Counted from the first letter of the stretch, positions 17,846 through 25,405 are shown. The stretch is DNA of 60,924 nt from Anaerolineae bacterium (GCA_023511655.1 JAIMBB010000004.1:1-60924), one strand, 5' to 3'. Program-made: numbers and translations. Notes: generated by a model not told the origin, from the sequence alone.

Positions 17846-18349
17846 TCAAATGAAGATGATCTGCGCTCCCTCGGTCATGTCAATGAAGTCGGCAGCCGTG
17901 ACGATGTCAATCACGCCGTCCACGAAGTCTTCCTTCTTCAGGCCCATCATGTCCACTGAGAGCTTGCAAGCGTAGAGCTTGGCGCCGCCATCCACCAACA
18001 TCTGCAAATATTCGCTTACCGGTGGCACGCCCAACGCCTGCATCTTGTCTTTCATCAGCTTGGTGGCCAGCGCGGTCATGCCCGGCAACACACTAATGGC
18101 GTTGGGGATGCCGGCGTTGTCGGCATGAATGCCCATCATGCTCATCTTCATGCTGGTGTTGCCCACCGGGGCGATTTCCAGATGATCCTGGCGCGACTTG
18201 CGGATGATGTCCATGCCCCAGAACGTGAAGAAGATCGTCACGTCTATGCCGTTGCCCAGCGCTGCCCAGCCCATCACCAGGGCCGGGTAGGCCATGTCGA
18301 GCGTGCCCTTCGAGCAAATGAAGGCCATTTTGCGGGTTTCTTCTGCCAT
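17846..18349 (-). CDS. DsrE/DsrF-like sulfur-carrier family protein
   Basis: A 167-aa protein of the DsrE/F/H fold, near the DsrE2/peroxiredoxin-like branch. It begins MAFICSKGTLDMAYPAL with Cys12, and a second Cys is in YACKLSVDMM, the position of the sulfur-binding Cys in DsrE-type carriers. It is the last gene of the sulfur operon, 12 nt after tusE. It likely passes sulfane sulfur between the sulfide oxidase and downstream carriers. The exact branch is inferred from motifs only. Confidence 0.82.
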   Translation of the reverse strand: MAEETRKMAFICSKGTLDMAYPALVMGWAALGNGIDVTIFFTFWGMDIIRKSRQDHLEIAPVGNTSMKMSMMGIHADNAGIPNAISVLPGMTALATKLMKDKMQALGVPPVSEYLQMLVDGGAKLYACKLSVDMMGLKKEDFVDGVIDIVTAADFIDMTEGAQIIFI

Positions 18350-18361
18350 GGCGATACCTCC

Positions 18362-18676
18362 TCACACGCACCCTTCCGGCTTGCCCAGCCCGGCGATGTG
18401 CGCCACTTTCTTGGCCGGCCCCTTCGGGAAGAGCGCGAACATTTCTTTGGTGCTGATGCCGGTGCCGGCGGTGATCTGCCGCAGCGTCGGCGAACGACCA
18501 TTGGTGGCGTTCTGCCGGCACCACTCGATCACCTTCCAGTGCGCCGGCGTCAGCTCTGGAATGCCCTCTTCCTTAGCGATCTCGATAGCGATTTCTTTCG
18601 TCCATTCGTCTGGCGATAGCAGGAAGCCCTCCTCGTTCACCTGGACGGTCTTCCCCGAAATCATGCGCGTAGTCAT
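18362..18676 (-). CDS. tusE: TusE/DsrC family sulfur relay protein
   Basis: A 104-aa protein with the DsrC/TusE fold motifs EEGFLLSPDEWTKEIA, LTPAHWKVIEW and LFPKGPAKKVAHIAGL. It ends in GCV with the penultimate Cys103. The second DsrC cysteine, 11 residues earlier, is Ala92, so it is TusE-like with one active Cys rather than a DsrAB partner. No dsrAB genes are in the window. ATG 18676 was chosen over one 12 nt upstream because GGAGG sits 6-10 nt before it. A 7-bp tandem array fills the gap to the upstream DUF1641 gene. Confidence 0.85.
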   Translation of the reverse strand: MTTRMISGKTVQVNEEGFLLSPDEWTKEIAIEIAKEEGIPELTPAHWKVIEWCRQNATNGRSPTLRQITAGTGISTKEMFALFPKGPAKKVAHIAGLGKPEGCV

Positions 18677-18691
18677 GTCTACCTCCAACTT

Positions 18692-18754
18692 TCGACTTTC
18701 GACTTGCGACCTGCGACTTTCGACCTGCGACTTGCGACCTGCGACTTGCGACTT
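18692..18754. repeat. Heptamer tandem array, nine units of (T/G)CGAC(T/C)T
   Basis: Nine 7-bp units run without interruption from 18692 to 18754. The array starts 6 bp upstream of the tusE ribosome binding site and touches the DUF1641 stop codon (18754-18756), so it fills almost the whole gap between two genes of one operon. Confidence 0.85.
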
Positions 18755-19488
18755 TAACCCGCGCCCGGCGCTGCTGCCTGAGCGCCGACGTTGCTGAGCA
18801 TGCGCATCGTGAGCGCCAGGCCACGTCGCACATTCGGGTCGCGCATCTGCGCCAGCAGCGCGCGATACGAGATGTCCACCGGCTCGCTCGCCTCTTGCTC
18901 GGTCAGGGTGACGGTATTGCGCAGGAAGTTCATCACCTCTGGCTGCGTCATCTCTTTCACCGTGCGCAGGATGAGCACGATGTTGTCGCCGAGCTGCTTC
19001 ACGTCCTCCTCACCGAACGAAGTGACGACGTTGTCCAGGATGCGCAGGCCGCCCTTCAAAAAGGTAAAGTAGCCTTTGCGCTCCAGTTCAGCCAATACGT
19101 CCGCTGCCCGGGCAAACGCCTGGTCGCCGATCGGCATCACGCTATCGGCGAGGTCGGCCAGGCTCTCCAATTGATCGAGCAGCCGCTCGATGTTGCGCCG
19201 GTTGCGCGCCAGCCGTTTGAGCAAACGCACCAAGTCAGGCAATTGCACGTCGTCCTGCACCTCGGCAAGTTGCTCGACGGCCAGGCGGAAGGCGTCGTTG
19301 AGGACGGGCGTCAGGTCATGCATCAACTCGGCGCGCGATTGCCGTTCACGCTCGGCGGCTTGTGCCTGCTCGCTCAAGTAGTTCACCTGGGCAGTCAGCA
19401 TGTCCAGTTTGCGGTGCAGTTCGGCCAGCGCCGCCTGTGTGTCGCCGAGAGCATCCGTGCCGTCCCGGTAAACTCGCTCGGTCTCCAT
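18754..19488 (-). CDS. DUF1641 family protein
   Basis: A 244-aa, mostly helical soluble protein. The central part (RRNIERLLDQLESLADLAD, then GGLRILDNVVTSFGEEDVKQLGDNIV and MTQPEVMNFLRNTV) is the DUF1641 signature. A predicted coiled region occurs at residues 18-60 (ALAELHRKLDMLTAQVNYL). DUF1641 genes often sit beside sulfide:quinone oxidoreductase genes, as here (10 nt downstream of it). Its role is unknown; assisting the flavoprotein or sulfur transfer is a guess. Confidence 0.85.
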   Translation of the reverse strand: METERVYRDGTDALGDTQAALAELHRKLDMLTAQVNYLSEQAQAAERERQSRAELMHDLTPVLNDAFRLAVEQLAEVQDDVQLPDLVRLLKRLARNRRNIERLLDQLESLADLADSVMPIGDQAFARAADVLAELERKGYFTFLKGGLRILDNVVTSFGEEDVKQLGDNIVLILRTVKEMTQPEVMNFLRNTVTLTEQEASEPVDISYRALLAQMRDPNVRRGLALTMRMLSNVGAQAAAPGAG

Positions 19489-19498
19489 CTCGGCCTCC

Positions 19499-20734
19499 TC
19501 AGTTGTTCTGCCACTTGCCGGCCATGCTCATCAGCGCCGGCAACGGCAGCTCCTTGCCCTTGAGCAGGAGGTGCCAATACATCCAGCGGAACATCAGCTT
19601 GCCCCAGTGGTTGGCCTCCGATTCCTGCAGCAACGTGAACGGGCCGATGCCAGGCAACGGATATCGGCCGGGCAGTGGCTCAACGTCGTAGTTGAAGTCA
19701 ATCAGCAGCCCTTTGCCGAAGCCGGACTCGATGAAGCAGTTGGCATGGCCGTCGAACTTGTGCAGCATCTCCAGGCCATCGGCATAGCGCACGAAGTTCT
19801 CGGCGAAGCATTCCACGGCGAAGTGCGCTACCGAGCCGGCCTTCGAGGTGGGCAGCGCTGCTGCGTCGCCCAGGGCGAACATGTTCGGGTGCGTCGGCGA
19901 GACGAAGGTGTGTTTGTCCACCGCCACATAGTTCAAGGAATCACCCAGGCCGGAGCGCGCGATGACTTCGTCGCCCATGTTCAGCGGCACGCTCACCAAC
20001 AGGTCGTACTCCACCTCCTGCTCATCGTACGAGACGATCTTCTTCGCATCCGGCGCTACGCGCTCGATCAAGAAGTCGGGCACGACCTGAATGCCTTTCT
20101 CTTCAAGCAGGCTGCCCAGGTGCTTCGCAGCGATCGGCTTGGTAAAAGCGCCGGAGAGCGGCGTGGCATAGATCAGCTCCACGCGATCGCGCATGCCGCG
20201 CTCGCGGAAGAACCAATCGGCCAGCATCAGGAACTCCAGCGGTGCCACCGGACACTTGATCGGGTTATCCACCACGTTGACGACCAGCCGGCCGCCCGGC
20301 CAGGCGCGCAGGTGCCTGGCCAGCGCCAACGCGCCCTCAAGCGTGTAGAAGTCGTGAATGGACTTGTGCCACTCGTGTTCGGCCAGGCCCGGCGTCTGAT
20401 CCGGCCGGATGTGCGCGCCCGTGGCGATGACCACGAAGTCATAGTCCAGGTAGCGACCCTCCTTGGTCAGGCGCACCCGATTGCGCTCCGGTTCGATCAC
20501 CTCGATGGGCGAGACGATGAACTCGACGCCGGGCGGCACGAAATCGCGCTGCGGCTTGATCACGTCGCGCTTGCCGTAGATGCCGAACGGAATGAACAGG
20601 AAGCCGGGTTGATAGTGATGCGTCTCGTGCTGGTCCACAAGGGTGATCTTCCAGTCATCCTCCAGCCTGCGGCTCAAATGATTGGCCACCATGGTGCCGG
20701 CCGTGCCGGCGCCCAAGATCAATAGCTTCTTCAT
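19499..20734 (-). CDS. sqr: Sulfide:quinone oxidoreductase
   Basis: A 411-aa FAD protein that would oxidise sulfide to sulfane sulfur and reduce membrane quinone. The FAD site is LLILGAGTAGTMVANHL at 4-20, and the second Rossmann/FAD motif is NMFALGDAAALPTSKAG at 284-300. Two conserved redox cysteines are visible: Cys161 in NPIKCPVAP and Cys333 in HANCFIESG. The C-terminal amphipathic part (MFRWMYWHLLLKG) could sit at the membrane. The gene overlaps the preceding regulator gene by ATGA and heads the sulfur-transfer genes. Assignment to a particular SQR type is not possible by eye. Confidence 0.9.
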   Translation of the reverse strand: MKKLLILGAGTAGTMVANHLSRRLEDDWKITLVDQHETHHYQPGFLFIPFGIYGKRDVIKPQRDFVPPGVEFIVSPIEVIEPERNRVRLTKEGRYLDYDFVVIATGAHIRPDQTPGLAEHEWHKSIHDFYTLEGALALARHLRAWPGGRLVVNVVDNPIKCPVAPLEFLMLADWFFRERGMRDRVELIYATPLSGAFTKPIAAKHLGSLLEEKGIQVVPDFLIERVAPDAKKIVSYDEQEVEYDLLVSVPLNMGDEVIARSGLGDSLNYVAVDKHTFVSPTHPNMFALGDAAALPTSKAGSVAHFAVECFAENFVRYADGLEMLHKFDGHANCFIESGFGKGLLIDFNYDVEPLPGRYPLPGIGPFTLLQESEANHWGKLMFRWMYWHLLLKGKELPLPALMSMAGKWQNN

Positions 20735-21507
20735 GTGGATTGCTCCTGAGAGAGGGATTGCGCCTGTGAGTGAGCGGAATCGCTCTCCCGCCGAATCGCA
20801 GCGATGTGCGAAAAGATGTCAGCCACGCGTTGCACAGCCCGCAGCACTTTGGCCTGGCCGGCGCGGTCGAGGCGATACACTTCGTGCGCATTGGCCCGCA
20901 CGCTCGCTCCGTCCGCGCCGAAGGTGCGGGCCAACGCGCTTAGCTGGGCATCGTCGGGAGGCCAGACTTCCGGCGCAATGCCGCCGACGACGACCATGCC
21001 TCCCAACTCGCTGCCCACGCGAATCAGCCCGCGCGCGCACAACAGCCCCATCTCGCTGGGGATCAGTCGCGGCTCAATCGAGGGCGCAGCGGCGAGCTGT
21101 TGCCATGTGCCGATGCAATGGGCTATGGCAGTCGGGTCCTTCATCAGTGCGGCGAAGAAACCGCACGGGTGGCTGACCTGGGTGAGGGGCCGGCCGACCA
21201 TGTCGGTCGTCACCATCATCACGTCCAACGCCTCGGCGAAGGCGTCCTGAATCATCTGGACGCACTCCAGCGGCAACAACGCCCGCAGCCCATCTGGCGC
21301 GCCGCCCTCCACAGCGATCGGCTTGCGGTCGAGCAGCGCGAGGGTGGCGTGCTCATTCAGCCAGTGCTCGATATCTGCCGCGTCGAAGCGCCATTGCTTG
21401 CCGATGCGAATGGCCGGCAGCCGGCCGGCTTCCACCATCCGGTAGATCGTCGTCCGATCCACCTTGAGCAGATCCTGCACCTGATGAGTCGTGAGCAGCT
21501 GAGCCAT
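20731..21507 (-). CDS. HTH regulator with PocR sensory domain, sulfur operon
   Basis: A 258-aa protein. Residues 1-52 are an excisionase/MerR-like helix-turn-helix (TTHQVQDLLKVDRTTIYRMV, then GRLPAIRIGKQWRF). Residues about 75-230 fit the PocR ligand-binding domain (LDVMMVTTDMVGRPLTQ, HPCGFFAALM, CARGLIRVGSELGGMVVVGG), with several Cys that could bind a metal or sulfur ligand. It is the first gene of the operon, with ATGA overlap to sqr, so it probably controls its own operon. ATG 21507 is preferred because the HTH begins there; the longer frame back to 21657 is unsupported. Confidence 0.82.
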   Translation of the reverse strand: MAQLLTTHQVQDLLKVDRTTIYRMVEAGRLPAIRIGKQWRFDAADIEHWLNEHATLALLDRKPIAVEGGAPDGLRALLPLECVQMIQDAFAEALDVMMVTTDMVGRPLTQVSHPCGFFAALMKDPTAIAHCIGTWQQLAAAPSIEPRLIPSEMGLLCARGLIRVGSELGGMVVVGGIAPEVWPPDDAQLSALARTFGADGASVRANAHEVYRLDRAGQAKVLRAVQRVADIFSHIAAIRRESDSAHSQAQSLSQEQST

Positions 21508-21517
21508 GATGCACCTC

Positions 21518-21552
21518 TGCAGTTGCTTTGCCGACTGTGCAGCAACTGCACA
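21518..21552. promoter_or_regulatory. Overlapping inverted repeats before the regulator gene
   Basis: TGCAGTTGC (21518-21526) pairs with GCAACTGCA (21542-21550). The second half also belongs to TGTGCAG-CAA-CTGCACA (21536-21552). The two hairpins are mutually exclusive in RNA. Confidence 0.55.
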
Positions 21553-21558
21553 TCGAGT

Positions 21559-21585
21559 TGATGCATATGATGCACATGATGCGCA
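21559..21585. repeat. Three tandem 9-bp repeats TGATGC(A/G)(T/C)A
   Basis: Units at 21559-21567, 21568-21576 and 21577-21585. A related TGATGCACC overlaps the regulator start codon. They could be regulator binding iterons. Confidence 0.65.
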
Positions 21586-21600
21586 CGCCGGCACCCCCTT

Positions 21601-21616
21601 TGTGATGTATTTCACA
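21601..21616. promoter_or_regulatory. CRP/FNR-family binding site
   Basis: TGTGA-TGTATT-TCACA is a perfect palindromic match to the CRP consensus half-sites with the standard 6-bp spacer. It lies 94 bp upstream of the regulator ATG. Confidence 0.65.
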
Positions 21617-21617
21617 C

Positions 21618-21633
21618 CTGGCCAAATGGCCAG
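21618..21633. promoter_or_regulatory. 16-bp palindrome CTGGCCA-AA-TGGCCAG
   Basis: A perfect inverted repeat adjoining the CRP-like site. Possibly a second operator. Confidence 0.45.
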
Positions 21634-21680
21634 TTCGGCGAGGGTGCGTTCACGCACGGGGGCAAATGCGCGGCCGGCAG

Positions 21681-21785
21681 CCGATCATTCACGCGCCAGC
21701 ACACTCGTCGGCTGAGGCTTCCATTCCGCGCAGCTCCTGCTGGAGCGAAGACCTTCGGACGACCGATTCACGCGCCGGAACACAC
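21681..21785. repeat. Degenerate dispersed palindromic repeat
   Basis: CGGCTGAGGCTTCCATTCCG (from 21709) closely matches the right part of the element at 50950-50970. It is flanked by two near copies of CCGAT..TTCACGCGCC (21681-21697 and 21763-21776). Confidence 0.5.
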
Positions 21786-21846
21786 AAGATTGTTGGCAGA
21801 AATCTGCCGGAAGATTGCCCCTCGCTGTGGGGGTTAGCCCAGATTT

Positions 21847-22266
21847 GTGGGTATCACCACAAAGCACGCTGAGCCTGTCGAAGCGTGCGGCTCAGCTGCC
21901 AGCATCAGCGTCCAAAACCCTATTCAGCTCGACGATCATTCAGAACCCGTTCCGGATGTTGCCGTCTTACGTCCACGAGATGACGACTACGCAAAGCAAC
22001 ATCCCAGAGGCCAGGACGTGTTCATCGTCACCGAGGTCGCAGACGCCACGGTAGACTACGACCGCAAGGAGAAGATTCCACGCTATGCCGGCGCAGGCAT
22101 CCCCGAAGCCTGGCTGGTGGACACCGCCAACCAAGTCATCGAACAATACGCGCTGCCTGGCAAATCGCGCTATCAAAACGTGCGCATCCTCGAATGGGGC
22201 GACACGCCGACGGCACAAGCGGTCAAGGAATTGCAGGTTGCGATCAAGCAGGTATTCGGCATGTAG
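21847..22266 (+). pseudogene. 5'-truncated Uma2-family (DUF820) endonuclease
   Basis: The open frame has 139 codons, but similarity to Uma2 starts abruptly at SVQNPIQLD near codon 21, which is mid-domain in the usual roughly 190-aa protein. The rest is good Uma2: PVPDVAVLRPRDDDY, DVFIVTEVADATVDYDRKEK, YAGAGIPEAWLVD. About 50-70 N-terminal residues are missing. A GCACGCT palindromic repeat sits at the broken end. Uma2 genes are numerous in Chloroflexota and Cyanobacteria; this copy is likely inactive. Confidence 0.75.
21864..21888. repeat. REP-like palindrome GCACGCT...AGCGTGC
   Basis: 7-bp arms around an 11-nt loop (GAGCCTGTCGA), at the truncated end of the Uma2 remnant. Confidence 0.6.
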
Positions 22267-22280
22267 ATCGCGCCGGCCGC

Positions 22281-22308
22281 TTGCCCTTCCCTCGATCGGC
22301 GCTATAGT
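22281..22308 (+). promoter_or_regulatory. Promoter TTGCCC-16-TATAGT, leaderless
   Basis: TTGCCC at 22281-22286, 16-bp spacer, TATAGT at 22303-22308, then 7 nt to the ATG at 22316. No Shine-Dalgarno sequence. Confidence 0.6.
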
Positions 22309-22315
22309 GCCGGGC

Positions 22316-23065
22316 ATGATCGAGACACCGGATATCATCCGTCCCCCCCAAGAACTCATCGAAGGCCTTCGTCACATCGGCTGCGCCACAGCGGTCGGCG
22401 AGCTGCATCGCCTCGGCATCCGCGACGCGCACATCCGCGGCCCCGTCTCGTGGAACAAGGGCAAAAGCGTGGTCGGGCCGGCGCTCACCTTGCAGATGAT
22501 GCCCAAGCGCGAGGACCTCTACGGCGAAAGCGAATACGGCAACGTCGAAGCCCAGTTGCACCGCCACGTGCTATATCACACCCAACCCGGCGACATCGTG
22601 GTGGTGGACGCACGCGGCGATATGAGCAGCGGCATCTTCGGCGAGATGATGCTGACCTACTTCAAGGGGCGCGGCGGCGCCGGCGTAGTCATTGACGGCT
22701 GCATCCGCGATTACCCGCACGTCAAGGCACTGGACCTGCCGATGTGGCTGCGCGGCGTCACGCCCAACTTCCACACCCAGACCAACCTGATGCCCTTCGC
22801 AGTCAACGTACCGATCGCCATGAACAATGTGCTCGTCATGCCGGGCGACATCATCATCGCCGACGACGACGGCGTGGTGGTCGTGCCCATCAAGCTGGCT
22901 CCGGAGCTGCTCAAGAAGGCCAGCGAGCACGTCGAGTGGGAAGACTTCACCCGCATGAAGCTGGCCCAGGGCGGTGACCTGCGCAAGTATTACCCGCTGC
23001 GCGAGGACGCTCGCGAGGAATATGAAGCCTGGAAGCGCGCGCAGGGCGAGCAAAGCCATGGCTGA
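22316..23065 (+). CDS. RraA-like / HMG-aldolase family protein
   Basis: A 249-aa protein of the RraA-HMG aldolase fold. It shows GDIVVVDARGDMSSGIFGEMM near residue 95 and GAGVVIDGCIRDYP near 122, which carry the Gly-Glu and Arg-Asp residues of the metal and pyruvate site in 4-hydroxy-4-methyl-2-oxoglutarate aldolases. The C-terminus (EWEDFTRMKLAQGGDLRKYYPL) is an extension seen in catabolic RraA-like enzymes rather than the short RNase E inhibitor. The next two genes overlap it, so the three form an operon. A hydro-lyase or aldolase on a sugar-acid derivative is the best guess. Confidence 0.8.
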   Translation: MIETPDIIRPPQELIEGLRHIGCATAVGELHRLGIRDAHIRGPVSWNKGKSVVGPALTLQMMPKREDLYGESEYGNVEAQLHRHVLYHTQPGDIVVVDARGDMSSGIFGEMMLTYFKGRGGAGVVIDGCIRDYPHVKALDLPMWLRGVTPNFHTQTNLMPFAVNVPIAMNNVLVMPGDIIIADDDGVVVVPIKLAPELLKKASEHVEWEDFTRMKLAQGGDLRKYYPLREDAREEYEAWKRAQGEQSHG

Positions 23066-23531
23066 TCGCCTCACCCTGTTCATCTGCACCGGCAACTACT
23101 ACCGCAGCCGCTACGCCGAGCTGTATTTCAACGCCACGGCGCCGGCGGGCCTGGGTTGGCGAGCCATCTCGCGCGGGTTCGATCCCAGCCCATTCAACCC
23201 GGGCCCGATCGCCGACTGCGTGCTGCAACGGCTCGGCGTGCGCGGCCTGCCCTTGCCCGCCGCGCTCTCCCATCCCCGCCGGCTGACCGAGGCCGATCTA
23301 TACGCAGCCCATCGCCTGATCGCGCTGGACGCCGATGAGCATCGCAGCTACGTCGAGCACTGGTTCCCGGCCTGGCGCGACCGCATCGCTTACTGGCGCG
23401 TGCCCGACCTGCACCTGATGCCGGCCGAGGAAGCCCTCGACCTGATCGAGCGCAACGTCGAGGCACTTATCGAAGAGTTGAACGGCGAGCAGGGCGCGCC
23501 ACACCTTCAGCGTGACACCGATCACTTTTAA
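23058..23531 (+). CDS. Low-molecular-weight protein tyrosine phosphatase-like protein
   Basis: A 157-aa protein with the P-loop CTGNYYRS at 10-17 (Cys10, Arg16) directly after the first beta strand, as in LMW-PTP and arsenate reductases. The VPD segment near residue 116 could be the general-acid Asp loop. The start ATG overlaps the RraA-like gene by 8 nt. It may dephosphorylate a small molecule or protein related to this operon; the true substrate is unknown. Confidence 0.78.
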   Translation: MADRLTLFICTGNYYRSRYAELYFNATAPAGLGWRAISRGFDPSPFNPGPIADCVLQRLGVRGLPLPAALSHPRRLTEADLYAAHRLIALDADEHRSYVEHWFPAWRDRIAYWRVPDLHLMPAEEALDLIERNVEALIEELNGEQGAPHLQRDTDHF

Positions 23532-24675
23532 CGTTCCATCCACCATCCTCCTCGGCGCAGGGGCCAGCCGCGAGCTCCCCGCCCAGCTCAGGCGCCTGGG
23601 CGCCCAGCACGCGCTGATCGTGACCGACGCGTTCTTCGCCGGCAACGGCCTGGCCGACGCCTTCGTCGCCCTGCTCCGGCAACATGGCTACGCAGCCAGC
23701 ATCTTCGCCGGCGTGCAGCCCGATCCGACCGACCGCAACGTGCGCGAGGGCTTGCGCGTTTATCGCGAGAGCGGCGCGCAAGCCGTCGTCGGCCTGGGCG
23801 GCGGCAGCGCGATTGATGCGGCCAAGGCCATCGCGATGCTGGCCACAAACCCTGAGCCGCTCAGGCAGTACATGGGCTACCACAAGGTGCCGCAGGCCGG
23901 CGCACCGATGATCGCCATCCCCACCACGGCCGGCACAGGCAGCGAGGTCACCCGCGTCGCCGTCATCACCGACACCGAGCAACACGAGAAGATGATGATG
24001 CTCAGCGAGCACCTGATGCCGACCGTCGCGCTGGTGGATTACGAACTGAGCATGTCCATGCCGAAGGCGCTGACCGCTCACGTCGGCGTGGACACGCTCA
24101 CACACGGCATCGAGGCCTACGTGTCGCGCAAGGCGAACGGCCTGACCGATCCGATCGCGCTCTCGTGCATTGCGCTGACGGCCACCCACCTGCTGACGGC
24201 GTGGCGCGAGCCGGACAATCGCGCTGCCCGCGAAGCGATGGCCCTGGCAGCGTGCCAGGGCGGCATGGCATTCTCCAACAGCAGCGTATGTCTGGTGCAC
24301 GGCATGAGCCGGCCGTTGGGCGCGCTCTACCACGTGCCGCATGGCCTGTCGAACGCGGTGCTGTTGCCGACGGTGACGCGCTTCTCGCTGACCGGCGCGT
24401 TGGTGCGCTACGCGACTGTAGCGCGCATCGTCGGCCTGGCCGGCGGCGCAGACGACGATGAAACGGCCGCCCACAAGCTGGCGGATGGGTTAGAGGCGCT
24501 GAACGAGGCGCTGCAAATCCCGCCGCTGCGCGAATGTGTCCGGGTCGGGCGGGCCAAATTCGAGAGCAGCCTGGAGAAGATGGCGCTCGACGCGCTCGCC
24601 TCGGGCAGTCCGCAAAACAACCCGGTGGTGCCAACGGCGGAGCAGATCATCGAGCTATACAAGCAAGCCTGGTGA
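23512..24675 (+). CDS. Iron-containing alcohol dehydrogenase
   Basis: A 387-aa group III NAD(P)-dependent dehydrogenase. The cofactor motif is GLGGGSAIDAAK at 94-105 and IPTTAGTGSEVT follows. Metal ligands Asp194, His198, His263 and His277 are all present (VGVDTLTHGIEAY, LVHGMSRPLGALYHVPHG). It starts with GTG inside the end of the phosphatase gene (20-nt overlap), so translation is coupled. Members act on alcohols, lactaldehyde or hydroxyacids; the substrate here is not evident. The gene ends 5 nt before the convergent HEPN gene. Confidence 0.9.
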   Translation: MTPITFNVPSTILLGAGASRELPAQLRRLGAQHALIVTDAFFAGNGLADAFVALLRQHGYAASIFAGVQPDPTDRNVREGLRVYRESGAQAVVGLGGGSAIDAAKAIAMLATNPEPLRQYMGYHKVPQAGAPMIAIPTTAGTGSEVTRVAVITDTEQHEKMMMLSEHLMPTVALVDYELSMSMPKALTAHVGVDTLTHGIEAYVSRKANGLTDPIALSCIALTATHLLTAWREPDNRAAREAMALAACQGGMAFSNSSVCLVHGMSRPLGALYHVPHGLSNAVLLPTVTRFSLTGALVRYATVARIVGLAGGADDDETAAHKLADGLEALNEALQIPPLRECVRVGRAKFESSLEKMALDALASGSPQNNPVVPTAEQIIELYKQAW

Positions 24676-24680
24676 CCGGG

Positions 24681-25094
24681 TCAATACGCTGCCAGCCACT
24701 CACGGCAACCATCGAGGATGGCTTCAGCACACGCAATGGCTCGCGCCGCATCCGACTTACCATAGGCCTGGCCGGGCGTGATCCCAGGCAAACTATCCGG
24801 ATGGCGCGTCGGGATATAAAACTGATCGAGCGCGCGGGCACAATCCATCCATCCATCCGCACCCAGCGTATCGCGCGAGGCGAAGTCCGATAGCAACTGC
24901 ACTACGGAATGTCCCCACGGTTCTTGGTCAAGGGCATACCACAATGCCTTGACCGCCTTCTCAGCGCATTGCTGTGCAAAGAAGCAAGCAGCCGAATACA
25001 GCGCCTGCTCGCTGAGGGCGTGCGCAGCTTGCAGGTCCTCAGATGCCGTCTGCATCCAGAGCGTTGCTGTCTGGCGATTCCCGCTCACGCTCAT
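24681..25094 (-). CDS. HEPN-domain protein (toxin partner of MNT)
   Basis: A 137-aa helical protein of the HEPN family (WMQTASEDLQAAHAL, CFFAQQCAEKAVKALWYA, IPTRHPDSLPG). The FFAQQCAEKAVKA segment is the typical HEPN core of MNT/HEPN modules. The gene overlaps the end of the nucleotidyltransferase gene by 56 nt, which supports a coupled toxin-antitoxin pair. In known pairs HEPN is an RNase and MNT modifies it by AMP transfer; activity here is inferred. Confidence 0.82.
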   Translation of the reverse strand: MSVSGNRQTATLWMQTASEDLQAAHALSEQALYSAACFFAQQCAEKAVKALWYALDQEPWGHSVVQLLSDFASRDTLGADGWMDCARALDQFYIPTRHPDSLPGITPGQAYGKSDAARAIACAEAILDGCREWLAAY

Positions 25095-25401
25095 AGATCA
25101 CCTTGCTGTCCCTCAGCATATGACGCACGAACGCAGTGCGCGGCATGGCCTCGAATTCTTGTGGCGTGTAGATCAACAAATCTACGCTGCGGCGAAGGGC
25201 AGCGTGAATTTCAGCCAGGATGCCTTCGTAGCGATCCAAAAATCGTTTGTCGGTTTCCTGAATGGCAATCAAGTCTATGTCGCTCCGGCGCGTGGCCTCG
25301 CCGCGCGCCACCGAGCCAAACACGAAAGCGCACTCTACGCCATATTTCTCGAAGATCGGCTTCAGTTTGATGCGCAACTCATCCACAGATGGATCGGACA
25401 C
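25039..25401 (-). CDS. MNT-type minimal nucleotidyltransferase (antitoxin)
   Basis: A 120-aa protein with the nucleotidyltransferase signature GSX10DXD: Gly29-Ser30 in FVFGSVARGEA and Asp41/Asp43 in RRSDIDLIAI, with a third Asp in SVDLLIY. It starts with GTG at 25401, 9 nt after a TATAAT box on the minus strand, so it may be leaderless. It precedes and overlaps the HEPN gene, the usual MNT-HEPN order. Confidence 0.83.
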   Translation of the reverse strand: MSDPSVDELRIKLKPIFEKYGVECAFVFGSVARGEATRRSDIDLIAIQETDKRFLDRYEGILAEIHAALRRSVDLLIYTPQEFEAMPRTAFVRHMLRDSKVIYERERESPDSNALDADGI

Positions 25402-25405
25402 GCCG

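Larger units (their letters stand above)
21508..21846. other. Control region and repeats upstream of the sulfur operon
   Basis: This 339-bp non-coding stretch holds, in order, a long inverted repeat, three 9-bp direct repeats, a CRP/FNR-type palindrome, a 16-bp palindrome and a degenerate dispersed repeat. I see no gene in it. Confidence 0.7.

Noticed and set aside
18362-18676. True DsrC partner of dissimilatory sulfite reductase
   Set aside because: The second conserved Cys is Ala92 and no dsrAB genes are present, so TusE-like is the safer call.
18692-18754. CRISPR array
   Set aside because: Units are 7 bp with no spacers, and no cas genes are nearby.
22316-23065. RNase E inhibitor RraA
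   Set aside because: The protein is about 90 residues longer than RraA and lies in an operon with a dehydrogenase, which fits a catabolic HMG-aldolase-like enzyme better.
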